Assembly: GCA_033032865.1 (NCBI GenBank)
Contig: JAWHQI010000305.1
Location: 1,240,001 to 1,304,000, forward strand
Direction of reading: 5' to 3'
Length of the DNA: 64,000 bases
From: Dactylorhiza incarnata
Taxonomy: Eukaryota; Streptophyta; Magnoliopsida; Asparagales; Orchidaceae
Part shown: positions 22,431 through 33,900 of the stretch, piece after piece
Position numbering within the stretch: the first letter of the stretch is position 1
How the letters are laid out: every line of letters begins with the position of its first letter
Notes under the pieces: generated by a model
Databases searched by the model: none
What the model saw: the letters and a program-made list of their open reading frames with translations, nothing else
What the model was told of the DNA's origin: nothing
Translations under genes and position numbers: made by a program

Positions 22431-22634
22431 GTGTGCTCTTCGCACCATGAGTTTGGTGCGTGAATCTTTTTTTCCTGTAAAATTACAGCTGTAAAAAAAT
22501 TGTAATGCGTCTTTTTTTTATAACGTATGTACAATTGTATTTCTGCAAAAATAAGTGTAAAAATACCGTTCATTACAATTGTAATTTTGTAGAAAAAAAA
22601 GTTCACGCACCATGCTCATGGTGCGAAGAGCGTA
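22431..22634. mobile_element. MITE with about 55-bp inverted termini
   Basis: The left end GTGTGCTCTTCGCACCATGA is inverted at the right end TCATGGTGCGAAGAGCGTAC. The arms continue through a GGTGCGTGAA block and an AATTACA-rich interior, giving a 204-bp hairpin. No clear target duplication. Confidence 0.8.
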
Positions 22635-22663
22635 CATAAAATTCAGCTAGAGTCAGGAGCCTC

Positions 22664-22667
<4 letters not shown>

Positions 22668-22713
<46 letters not shown>
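22668..22713. repeat. (CT)n microsatellite
   Basis: 46 bp of uninterrupted CT, in a wider CT/AG-rich tract from about 21940 to 22890. Confidence 0.97.
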
Positions 22714-22715
<2 letters not shown>

Positions 22716-22901
22716 ACATCTCCATCTACTCTTAGGTCACTCTCCATCTCTCTCTTCACATCCCCATATATTCTAGTTCTCTCTCTATCTCTCTCTCTCC
22801 ATCTCTCTCCCCTCTCTCTTCATATATCAAGCTACTATCTCTTAATTCTCTATAAAGAAGAGAGCGTAGGCTAGAGAGAGAGAGAGTGTAAAAAAGATAA
22901 A

Positions 22902-23305
22902 GGGAGTTTTGGCTAGTTGTACCGCATTTTCTCCTTATTTTTCGCGTCTTTTGGAAATACGCCTTGTACATGCATTTTTAGGAAAAGTGTTCAACACAAA
23001 AGTTGTAGATTTTGATGAGATCTACAACTTTCGTGTTGAACACTTTTCCTAAAAATGCATGTACAAGACGTATTTTCAAAAGGTGTGAAACCTGAGCGTA
23101 TTTTCAAAGTACGTCTTGTACATGCATTTTTAGGAAAAGTGTTCAACACGAAAGTTGTAGATCTCGTCGAAATCTACAACTTGTAGATTTCGTGTCGAAA
23201 ACTTTTTCTAAAAATGCATGTACAAGACGTATTTTCAAAAGACGCGAAAAATTTGGAGAAAATGCGGTGCGACTAGCCAAAATTGCGGTGACTTTAACAA
23301 CTCCC
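22902..23305. mobile_element. Four-armed foldback element
   Basis: The ends GGGAGTT...AACTCCC are inverted, with blocks TTTTGGCTAGT and ACCGCATTTTCTCC mirrored on both sides; the right arm has about 16 extra bases. Inside, one arm of about 55 bp (CTTGTACATGCATTTTTAGG onward to GTTGTAGAT) occurs four times in alternating orientation, near 22970, 23025, 23110 and 23180. Two adjacent hairpins can therefore form within the outer one. Confidence 0.8.
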
Positions 23306-23512
23306 AATATAAAAGGTGAGATAAAAAGGGAAATATTATTGTCACTAAAGCACGTGCTTTCCTAGACGATAGATAAAATTCAAAAACACCTCTTGCATTG
23401 CAATTACATTCTCTATATGAGCTCATCCTTCACCCATTTAAAGCCGGGAAGCATGGTTGGCTACAAAAAATAATTAAATGTGATGTCATGACTATCTACA
23501 TTGAAAAAAAAG

Positions 23513-24132
23513 GTTAAATATGGATTTCAATCCCTAAATTTTGCCATTTTTATGAAATCGGGTCCCAATATTTTTTACTTTTAAATTTTAAATTCATAAA
23601 ATTTATCTTTCTTATGATATTAGTAGGCCTAAGTCAAATTAAACTAACATCTTTAATGAAAAATACATTTATTTATTTAGGAGGCAATCAAAAGTTTTAT
23701 TTTCTTAATTGGTAGCCTTAAGCTATTATAATGCAACTAATTTATATATAAATAGCTATTTATACATACTATTCTTTTATTCTAGACTTATTTTATATTT
23801 TTATTTTATTTTATTTCACTTGAGCTGATTGTTAAAATTATTTATGCCTATTCAATTGAAAAAATTTAATATAAAATAATTTCAGAATAAATAATCAGCA
23901 TATAAATTGTTGCATTATGATACCATAAGATCAGTAATTAAAAAAATAAAAATATTGTTTGCCACCTAACTATTTTATCTCCTAGAATGCCACCTAAGCA
24001 AACAAATATGCATTTTTGACTAGGAATATTAATTTAATTTCATAAAAAAAATAAAAACTTTAGGTAAAGTACAAAATTTTGGGACTGATTTCATAAATAA
24101 CACAGAAGTTGGGGACCAATGTTCACATTTAG
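23513..24132. mobile_element. Long AT-rich MITE, family 2, copy 1
   Basis: Inverted termini: GTTAAATATGGATTTCAATC at the left and the reverse of CTAAATGTGAACATTGGTCC at the right, both followed by a TTATGAAATC block. The interior matches 54625-55196 in the opposite orientation. About 620 bp, non-coding. Confidence 0.78.
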
Positions 24133-24679
24133 AATCTGTGATTTTGCTGCTGCTCTAGGAACCTGTTGTTGGCTGCTGCTTCAGAAAAGAACAAGAATGC
24201 AGGAATTGAGATTCAAGGAAATGAATGATATTGACATTTCAACAAAGAAAAAAAATGCAATAAAGCAAATGAATTTTGAAATATGATATAAGATCAAAAA
24301 TGCTTAAAACAGGTAATATTGCTGTCTTTTATATATATATATATAAATGAATTGATGGCATAAACTTTAAATTGCACTGGGAGAACAAAATCCCCAGAAA
24401 GCTTTCTATCCTCAGTGCCTAAAGGCTGCCAACCTGCCAATCTGAATAATTGTGAAATGGAGTGATAATCAATGGGAAAGCCAACTACAGAAGATCAACA
24501 CACAGTTTTCTCACTCCCACTGAAGCATCCCTGTCCCCGCGCCCCTGCTTAAGAGTTTCCTTCTGGGCGAGCGCAATAGCTATTTCAGCTCCAGATCTTC
24601 CCGAAGCGTAGAAAACTGCGGCGGCTGATGCAAGGAAACCGTCCGACGAATGCAGCGAAACAACGGAGAAACCATTCGG
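24133..24679 (-). other. 3' flank of the EPL-like gene
   Basis: No gene seen. The right-hand part next to the stop codon at 24680 probably contains the 3' untranslated region of the EPL-like gene. A short (TA)n lies near 24330. Confidence 0.45.
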
Positions 24680-24925
24680 CTACGGAGGCTGGTCGCCGGC
24701 CGGGAGGCGGCGCTGAAAGTTTTCGATACCGAGCGGAGCTTGAAGAAGCGGATTCCATCTGTCGAAGATGATGCGCCCTCCCCGGCCCATCCTCGCATGG
24801 AAACGGTACGGCGGTGTGGAGGAACCGCTTTCAATGGGCAGAGATGGCGGGGGTATAATGCCTGCGGCGGCCAATCTTTCTGGATCTGGAGATCTTGTGA
24901 ACAGCAGAACTGGTTCGTGTGGATC
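24680..24925 (-). CDS. EPL1: EPL exon 8 (last coding exon)
   Basis: 81 codons plus stop TAG. It opens with D-P-H-E-P-V-L-L-F-T-R after the acceptor GATGCAG. It contains P-E-R-L-A-A-A-G-I and the family signature G-R-G-G-R-I-I-F-D-R-W-N-P-L, then a divergent tail ending G-D-Q-P-P. Confidence 0.93.
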   Translation of the reverse strand, partial: DPHEPVLLFTRSPDPERLAAAGIIPPPSLPIESGSSTPPYRFHARMGRGGRIIFDRWNPLLQAPLGIENFQRRLPAGDQPP

Positions 24926-27900
24926 CTGCATCAGGAAGGCGCAATTGATCGTTGCAGTAAAAAACTATTAGAACCCAAGCATGCCTTCTAAAATCAAAAT
25001 AATATTATGTGAAGAAGCTCGAGAACACATAAACTACATAAAATAATATCCACACCTGCGCTGATATAATATTACCAGTCGATTTCAGAGCAGATGCTTG
25101 GGTTTTAACAGACACAATTTGAACACACATTACATTTTGGAAGGTGTATACAGAGATTAAGGGGCAGCCGGTGCATAAAAGCATCCCCGCGCAGCGAGGT
25201 GTTATGGGCAATGTGCCCACAAAGTTATCATCAAGTTGTTATGCGCCTAGTCGGAGTGGCGGTCGGAGACGGGGAAGATGGCGGAGATACCGTGGAGCCC
25301 TAACTGCGGCTGCCTAAGCGGGGCGTGCTCGTTGGAGGAGAGAGCTACCAAGACCTCACACAAGAGAATAGGAAACTAGACTGATTTCATTCATAACCAT
25401 ACAAGACCCCAAGGGTCCCTTAAATAGAACATACATGGGCATTACCGTAAATAGCCCGACACACTAATCATAACATATAATAATGAGAACAACATACGAC
25501 TTGATAATATGATAACTTTGTGGGCACATTGCCCATAACACGAGGATCCGGGGAAGGGTCCCACCACAGGTGAAATGTAGGCAAACCTTACCCTGCATTT
25601 TTGCAAGAAGCTGCTTCAAAGACCCTAAACCCGAACCAGGTGTATACAGAGATTAAACAGAAAAAAATGGAAAATAAACTTATAAAATGATTTTTTTTTG
25701 AAGTTTCATCCCAAGAAACTACAAGAATCTACAAAATGGGCTGAAGAAAGAATGCCCGGAGAAGAAGAAAACAAGTATTCTTACAACTCACTACCAATAG
25801 AAATTAGAACCAAGAGCTACTGTGGCATATCCATCAGTTGATTTATAAGAGCACAGAGTACCAAATGAACTAACTTAGAATTGCAAAGAAAACTAAGTTT
25901 CTCGCAGCATAGGATGCCATTCAGCAGACAAGGCGTAATTATACGATTAAACGACGACCAAATAACAAGGAACCATAGATCGAAAATTGATCATCGAGCC
26001 AGCAAACATAGCTACCATCGCCAATCTGGCTCCTTAAAAGCTTAAAACACAGATATTCATTTGTAGTAGTGATGGCAACATATATATATATCAGTTTCCA
26101 TCAATAATTTGGCTGATTATGGCTTTGTTTGGCACGGTTATTTGCTCCGGTGAGTTGGGTCAAAAATGTCATTATCATAGATTGTATGTTTGGCAAGACA
26201 ATGGTTATGACCGCTATCAAGAAAATAAACTAGTCTTGAGCATAAAATGCATGAATATTTTTAGGTGAGGTCGGGCGTTCACGAACGACGGTTCATGACC
26301 ACCGCGTTCACGACAACCACCACCACGCCAAACGAAGCCTTTATCATTTTCCATCCATATTTCTAATGTAAGGGGGCATTTTTGTAAACCGGGGAAACTT
26401 AGAGGTGATGTAAATGTAATTTTGAAAGATAGAGGGGTGCTGTAAATATGCAAACTCGCAGGGGAGGTCACGGTAATTAACCCTATATATATATATTGTT
26501 GCGGGTCACTCGGATGCTCTGGTAGACCGGTCCAATTGAACCACCTTAGCTTGGAAGCGAACCGAACGCGCAAACAGTCAATGAAAGAAGTTAGTAAATG
26601 ACAAGAGAACTTTTAACGTGGAAAACCCGGAAATGGTGAAAAAGTACGCGGTCGGAGTTGTGCCGACCAAACTCCACTATCTTCTGGGGGCTACAGTTTG
26701 AAATTAAGAACTCGAGAGCGACAGACCGCTGCTCGTTACAATGGTGGAAAGAGAGAGAACTATGAGGGTGATAAGCCACCTCTCGGAAAGCTGAACGCTT
26801 CTTCTATTGAGAACAAAAGTGAGATGACTGAGTCGCCTCTCTGGATCCGAAGGATTCCCAATTGCTCAGGAAGATTGTCTTCTGAAGCGGAAGAAATATT
26901 CAAGCACTCGAAGAAGATCTTCGAAGCCTCGAAGGAGAACTTCAAAGGCCGAAGGAGATCTTCAAGCGCCGAAGGAGAACTCAGAGGAAGTCTTCAACAG
27001 AGCTCTCTCGGGCGTAGAAGGCAAGGTGTCTTGAAATGAAGACCCTGAACTCCTTTTATAGCCTTGGGCAGGGGTAGCCCGGTAATTTTGCCGTTGTAAC
27101 CACCGTAACCACCTGACGGGTGAATCACGCTGGTCGATTTGGAGCACACGGATCGCCATTTTTCGTAAATGATCGTCTCTCCCTTCGGGCAGCTTCGTTG
27201 ATGGTGATGAAGGCGACGAACGAGACCTGTAATATGATAAATTAAGAAAGGTTAACTGCGCGCGTGTCGGGAACGTGGAAGCGTTCTGAGCGTGCGCGGA
27301 AGCGTTCTGAGCGTGCGCGGAAGTGTTCTGAGCGTGCAACGAACACGGGAGCGTTCTGAGCGCGCAATGAACACGGGAGCATTCTGAGCGCGCAACGAAC
27401 ACGGGAGCGCTTGGAGCGCGCAACGAACTCGAGAGACGAGAAGCCGCACCCTCAAAGGGGAAAATGGGCTCCGGCCGCACCCGACGAGGGGGTGCGGTTT
27501 CGGCCGCCTCCCCCACAAGGCGGTGGGGCTTGGCCACACCCTGACATGGGGGGTGCGGCTTGGCCTCACCTCCCCGGGGTGCGGCTTGGCCTCACCCCCT
27601 TGGGGGTGCGGTTTGGTCGCACCCTTTGGGGTGCGGCTTAGCCGCACCTCCCATTATGGGGGGTGCGGTTAGGCCGCACCCCACCAAGGCGGGGTGTAGG
27701 CTATCCGCACCCCATTAGTGGGGTGCGGGCTAACCGCACCCCAATAGTGGGGTGCAGTTTTGACCTCGGCTGGCGCGGATAAGGCGTGAATTGTGCGCGG
27801 CGGATTTCCCCACTCTCATGATCATGGGTTGGACTTTGACCCCACTAACTCCACATCTCCTTAGTGGAGCCTCCTCTAAACGCACCCCGGAAGTGCATAT

Positions 27901-30900
27901 AAATCTACGGGTGCACAATAGTATATATATATAGAGCCATTTACCGGGACCTCCCCTCTAACTTTGCTAAATTACTGGGAGCACCCCTCTTATTTTCGAA
28001 ATTACAAAAAACTCCCCTATAAGTTAGCATAATTACAAAAACTTCCCTTGAAGTTTTAATTTCATTACAAAAAACCCCATACGTGATACAATTTCATTAC
28101 AAAAAAACCCAGAATTTTTGTTCATGATGTTATGAAATTAAAAGTTCATGGAAGGTTTTTGTAATTTCAAAAATAAGAGGGGTGCTCTCAGTAATTATGC
28201 TAACTTACAGGGGAGGTACGAGTAATTATTTCTATATATATATACACACATACTATTGGTTACTCAAACCTCTCATGAGAGTTAGCATAACTACAGGTTG
28301 CACCCTTATATATGTATCATTTATTTCATGCAATGCTAGTTCATGTTTTTTGTTTTAGATCTTGATACAGCTAGCCCACATCAATTGGTCCAACCTGCCG
28401 CTTCTTTAGGGTTTCCGCCGAAACCCTAATTAAATCTGAATCCCTGTTCCATCCCGCACCGCCCAATTCCATCGTTCGCTCCAACGTAGCTCGATTCCAC
28501 ATGACTCGATCCGCCGATCCCGGTCTTTGACGACACCCGCTCCAACGCTGCTCTTCTGGCATGACACGACGTCGATTCCGATCGACGATCTCTCTGCTAA
28601 CTACGCCTTCTGCTGATGTCACGTTCAACGAAGCCTTCGGTCGCTTCTGAGCTTGATGACGCCTTCTGCCAATGTCGCGCTCGACCACGCCTTCTGCCGC
28701 ACCTTCCAGCGGCTTGTGCCCCCTCTGTCGGGTCTAGCCACCTTCTCCAGAGCCTTCCAACGCCCGCTCCTCATCCTTGCTACCCTTATACCGCCCAACA
28801 CCGGCTTCTGTCGTGTCAGGCCGCCCCTCCAGCGGCTCTTGCAGTCTCCCAGCGGCCTCCCACCTCCTCCAACAGCTCTGTCAGCATCTAGTCGGTCGCC
28901 CGCACTTCCCTTTGCCTCCCAACGATCCTCCTACACCCCTTCCGCATTCTGACGGCCCTCCCACGACTCCTGCAGCATTCTGGTGGCTCTCATTCGTCTC
29001 CTACAACATTCTGGCAGCCCTCCAGAGCCTTCTGCCGCATTCCGTCTGCCCTCAAACTCTCTTTCTGTCATGACCCTCTTTCCGGACTCAGTGCATGCTC
29101 GATGCGATCGAATTGAAGTTGTCATGGATAACCTCCTTACCATGACGCTTGCGCTTCGTCGTCGACTTCTTCCACATGCCCCCTTATAACCCATGCTCGC
29201 CTCTCTGCTTCCAGACGAGCCTCCCCCTCCATCCCACCGCCACCCCTTGGTGGGTTTCGACCATTGGACCCGTTGTCACTTCCTACTTTCCCGACACCCC
29301 CTTGTTCTCCCACTGCCGACTGTGGCACACACACCCCATAATACCCCCATCTTCTGATTTGCAGCGGCTGCCCTCCAATCCGCCCGCCTTCCGACAAATC
29401 TGTGACAGAGGCTCCATCTGGCGGCTCGCCAGCCTTTCACACGGCGTCACATGCTTTTTTTGCTCCCCGCCGTTTCTTGGCGACCTCTGCCCTCCTGTCA
29501 GCTCTCTTATCTCCCAACGCATCTTTTCCATCATCTCTCGAGCCCACTGTTATCGTACTCATACATTCTTGTCACTCTCCCACTTCGATTAGACTTCCCA
29601 TCGGGTTTCCTTCCAAGTCATGACTACTTACTCCTCATTGACCTAATGCCCGGCCCCACGACCCTCGTTCATGGTCTGGATGGGTTTCCGCCATCATTCT
29701 TCATAGCATCCGGTCTTCGACCGAGGCCCTGGCCCAACTGGCGTGCACCTCGCTCGAGCTTGAGGATGAGATATTTTGCAGGCATGTCATTGCTTTACCT
29801 CTCGGGCAGTCCCATGTCGGGTTATACGCCCGCTTCGGTCACCTGTACCAAAGCTCTGCAGAAATCAGCCCGCCACGACGCATCTAAGCTTCTGATGTTT
29901 CACCTGATTCGCCCACCGGAGGAGCCACCCGAGTATCGCCGACGCACCCATGGGACCCCTTTCGGCTCGACCTTAGGGACAAAGTCGCTTTTCAGGACGG
30001 GTGTGTTGATATGCATGCGTCTTTATGTATTTTGTCATGTAGTGTGGTCTCCATCTATATAAGGAGCCCCCTTAGATTGTGAGGGATTATCTTTGGAATG
30101 ATAGTCTTTGGTCTCTCTTTGGAGAGGAGAGTGCTTTTGAGAGCTCAGCCTCCGGGTGCTTGGCGAGAGCTTGTCTCTCGATTGTATCATTTATTCCATG
30201 CAATGCAAGCTCATGTTCTTTGTTTTAGATCTTGATAAGACTAGCCTGTATCAATTATGGAGCCTTTAGTGCGTAGGGATTTGTAATTATGCGTATTGTT
30301 TACTTAAGTGTCATGCTTATGCGTAGCTAATTAGTGGTAATGTACATGTCCTGTCTTTTAATTTCTATGTACGAGTATTTTTGTAACTAGTATGATCATC
30401 TGGACTAAAGTACAATATGTCCTTGTAATTTCTACTTAAAGTCCCCCTTTGGGCTATGGAATGTAAGCAAGAAATTAGATATTTTCTCGTCTATAGCTTC
30501 TCATTCACTCTTAGAATTAACTTCTTCTCTTCCTCCCTCAATCTCATCTCTTCGAGTAGTTACGGTTTATGATCAAAAGATCGTAACAGAAAAATGCAGG
30601 CTGGGATATTCATCTCTAGAATTTGTATAATCAAATGTTTAGAATGACGCTGGAGATCATTTAAAGAATCAGTTAAAAATAAAGGGATAATGCAACGATA
30701 GCCTACCCTTCTGTAAGACCATCTTCGTTTAATGCGACTATTAGGAACCACTATCAGCCGGGAGTCCACAATAGGTGAGTTTTGTGCCGTCCTAGAATGT
30801 AGACGGTGTGTTTTGGCATCATCAGCATCAATGAAGTCATCCTCACTCGAACGAAGTTTTTGTAAGTTTGATTGTAAACTAGCCATTGCTATTTCATCAT

Positions 30901-33900
30901 CAACAAGTTGTGCCTCATTCTGAAAACATTTTGAAGGAGTCCACATAAGTAATAAAATGGAAATACCAATATTAACCGAGCTACTTGCACAATTAAAATG
31001 AAATGAAATACCATTATATAGCAAGTCTATGTAAGTAGTATAGTAACCGGAAAAATATACCGTGAGATTTACAAAAAAAAGAGAGCATTAGTACAAGAAA
31101 AAGCATGAGCAACCATGAAATCAGGTGCAGATGTGTGTGTGTAGACACACACACACACACACACACTCAGGACTATAATGTGAGAATATCCTTAGTTTAA
31201 AGATTCCATTGATAAGAATTACACAGATTCTGTAACATTTTTGTTCATTTCTCCCAAAATATAGAGCAATCCAACCATTTATGTGATTTTCCGAATAAGC
31301 TTTAACATAATGCAGGCAAATTCAAGGAGATCTCTAGCATGGAAAATGCAGAAGGAACATCTGAAACAACACTTAATAGCATTTTCTGTCCAAATCAACC
31401 TTCATCAAGTTGGACTTTGTTTAATACACCTATTTATTGATCAAAACTACTCTTCAAAGTGGTTGAAGTAGCCCCACTTGAAGATGCCACGTTGTATATT
31501 GATTTGAAGTGTCTCGTTGGTTCATAGCAACAATAACAGAAACATCAAAAATACTAAGATTTGCAAGTCCGTTGCGGTAGATTAGATAGCATTGACTGGC
31601 ACCATCCCACAATATGCAGTGTAAAGTAAATGGTTTGTAGAAATTGTCTAAGACTTATCAAGCTTCTCAAGAAATTTTTTTCCAAAAATAAGGGGATGAC
31701 AAGATAACTTGATAGAAGCCTTCTAAGCATATCATATGATCTACAATGCATAAATCCTAGAAGCTCCCTCACACTTGAGGTTTAATGCCCTTTGACCTCG
31801 ACTTGTGCTCACTCCACAAAGTTGTCTATTGAACTGATGTGTTGAAGCTCATCATTCAAAGACCTTGAATCCCTTAAAGAAGCAAGACTCCAAGACCAAG
31901 AAAATCTCAAGAGTCCATTTGTTGTGGACGGAATCAGGGCCCTGGAATTGGGATTTTAGTCTCCAACTCCAACTTTGTTGATCAGTTATGTGCTTGAGGA
32001 GCAGAATTGGACTTCATTTTGAAATAAACAAAATTCTTTCCTATCTATATAGGAATTTGATAATTCTGTCCGCAGTTCGCACTAGCGGATATATGTAAGA
32101 CATCTTTGCATTTGTAGCTATGATATATTTTGAATTTAAATGTTGTATATGCTTCGTGTAGTCCCGTTAACATTTTCACAGTATGTTAAGTTCAATTAAG
32201 TTCATCACAAAAAGTTGACTGGAGGCAGTGGGCGATGGCATCCGAGTCGCTGAAAAAACTGAAGTCGACCGTCTTTACAATTTCGAAGAACTTTTTTCTC
32301 GTAGTCCTGAGACCGTCGATCTAATCTCTGGAGATGACTGTCAAACCACCGTTGTCGAAAAATAAATGGTTAGATCATCCTCAAAATTTATGATAAGCTT
32401 CTTCTCATCATTCCTAGACTTATGGTGGTGACGATTTGTCGATTTGATCACTAGATATCTGACGATCTCCGAGGGACTGCCGTCACTAGAAAAAAAATAA
32501 AGTTGCAGTCATAAAATTTTGGGGGAAGCTTCTTCTCATCGTCCCTAGAATGCTAATGTTGACAACTTGTCGATAGAATTGCTAGTTCTCCTGCAATTGC
32601 CATCAGAATAGCAGTTCATGAGAATTCATTGCCCAACCATACTCTATGGTATCCGTGGATCGAATGATTTATCTTGTGCATTTTCTTGAGAGGAGTGCAA
32701 CACCATTTTGGATATGAGTTTCATCACACAGTTGGGGAGAAATCTAGCAGTTTAATAGAAAGTTATTATTACTCATCATACATCACTGAGTTAATTAATC
32801 GAGAATTGATATTTTGTGTGTAAAAGACATTAAAACCGAGTTGTTTCATTAATATATATGAAAGGAGTCTCTACAAAAGCAAATGACATAAAAACAGCTG
32901 CGGAGAAGGCATACGTGGTAGACTCACACTTGAGGTTTAATGCCCTTCGACCTCGACTTGTGCTCACTCCACATAGTTGATTATCGAACTGATGTGTTGA
33001 AGCCTCCTTATCATTCAAAGACCTCGAATCTCTTATAGAAGCAAGACTCCAAGACCAAGAAAATCTCAAGGGTCCATTTGTTGTGGACTGAACTGGGGCC
33101 CTGGAATTGGGATTTTAGTCTCCAATTCCAACTCCGTTGTTCAGTTGTGTGCTTGAGGAGAAGAATTGAACTTCATTTTGAAATAAACAAAATTCTTTCC
33201 TATTTATATAGAAATTTGATAATGTTGTCCGCAGTTCACACTCGCGGATATATGTAAGACATTTCGCATTTGTAGCTATGATATTTTCTGAATTTAAACG
33301 TTTTATATGCTTCCTATAGCCCAGTTAACATTTTCACAGTATGCTAAGTTCAATTAAGTTCACCAAAAACGTTGACTGGATCGAATAGCTAGTTCGCTGG
33401 CAATTTCCATCACCATAGCAATTTATTAGAATTCATTGCCAAACCATACTCTATTGAATTTGTGGATTGAATGATTTATCTTGTGCATTTTCTTAAGAGG
33501 AGTGCAACACCATTTTCGGGTTTGAGTTTCATCACAGTTGGGGAGAAACCTAGCAGTTTAATAGAGTTATTATTACTCATCATACATCACTGGGTTAATT
33601 AATCGAAAATTGATATTGTGTAAAAGATACTAAAATCGATTTGTTTCATTAATGGATATGAAAGGAGTCTCTACAGAAGTATATGACCAAAAAACAGATA
33701 CGGAGAAGATAGATGTGGTAGTCTTAGGCGCTGGCGTCGGAAGAAATCATGATTGTAATTAAGGTAGTAAAAAAAACAAAGGAGGCGAATAAAGATGACC
33801 ATAAGAAGGCGTAGAAGGGATGGAACTCGATCTAACATAACTTTTTAGATCATGTAAAATGATATACTTGGCCTTCTCCCTTCTGTGTGCATGATATCTT

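Larger units (their letters stand above)
26490..27925. mobile_element. GC-rich LTR-like insertion of unknown class
   Basis: A GC-rich block embedded in (TA)n on both sides, starting near TGTTGCGGGTCACTCGG and ending near GGGTGCACAATAG. It contains AACGTGGAAAACCC, often seen in plant LTRs. It includes two repeat fields: 27262-27440 (GCGTTCTGAGCGYGCR, about 24-28 bp period) and 27480-27760 (short palindromes built on GGTGCGGCTTGGCC). Long open frames here follow base composition and are not supported as genes. Confidence 0.45.
28313..30253 (+). mobile_element. Non-autonomous LTR element B, 5'-truncated
   Basis: The 3' LTR is 30002-30253. The 5' LTR keeps only its last 71 bp (28313-28383). After it comes ATTGGTCCAACCTGCCGCTT, the same primer-site-like sequence as in element A. 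The internal 1.6 kb shares conserved frames with element A in the same relative position, and the coding-like stretch ends in a D-L-R-D-K-V-A-F-Q-D-G-type tail just before the LTR. No pol domain is visible. The element lies in the last EPL intron, antisense to EPL. Confidence 0.78.

Noticed and set aside
24768..24991. Plus-strand open frames opposite EPL exon 8
   Set aside because: The minus strand encodes the conserved EPL C-terminus with a correct acceptor and stop; the plus frames are shadows.
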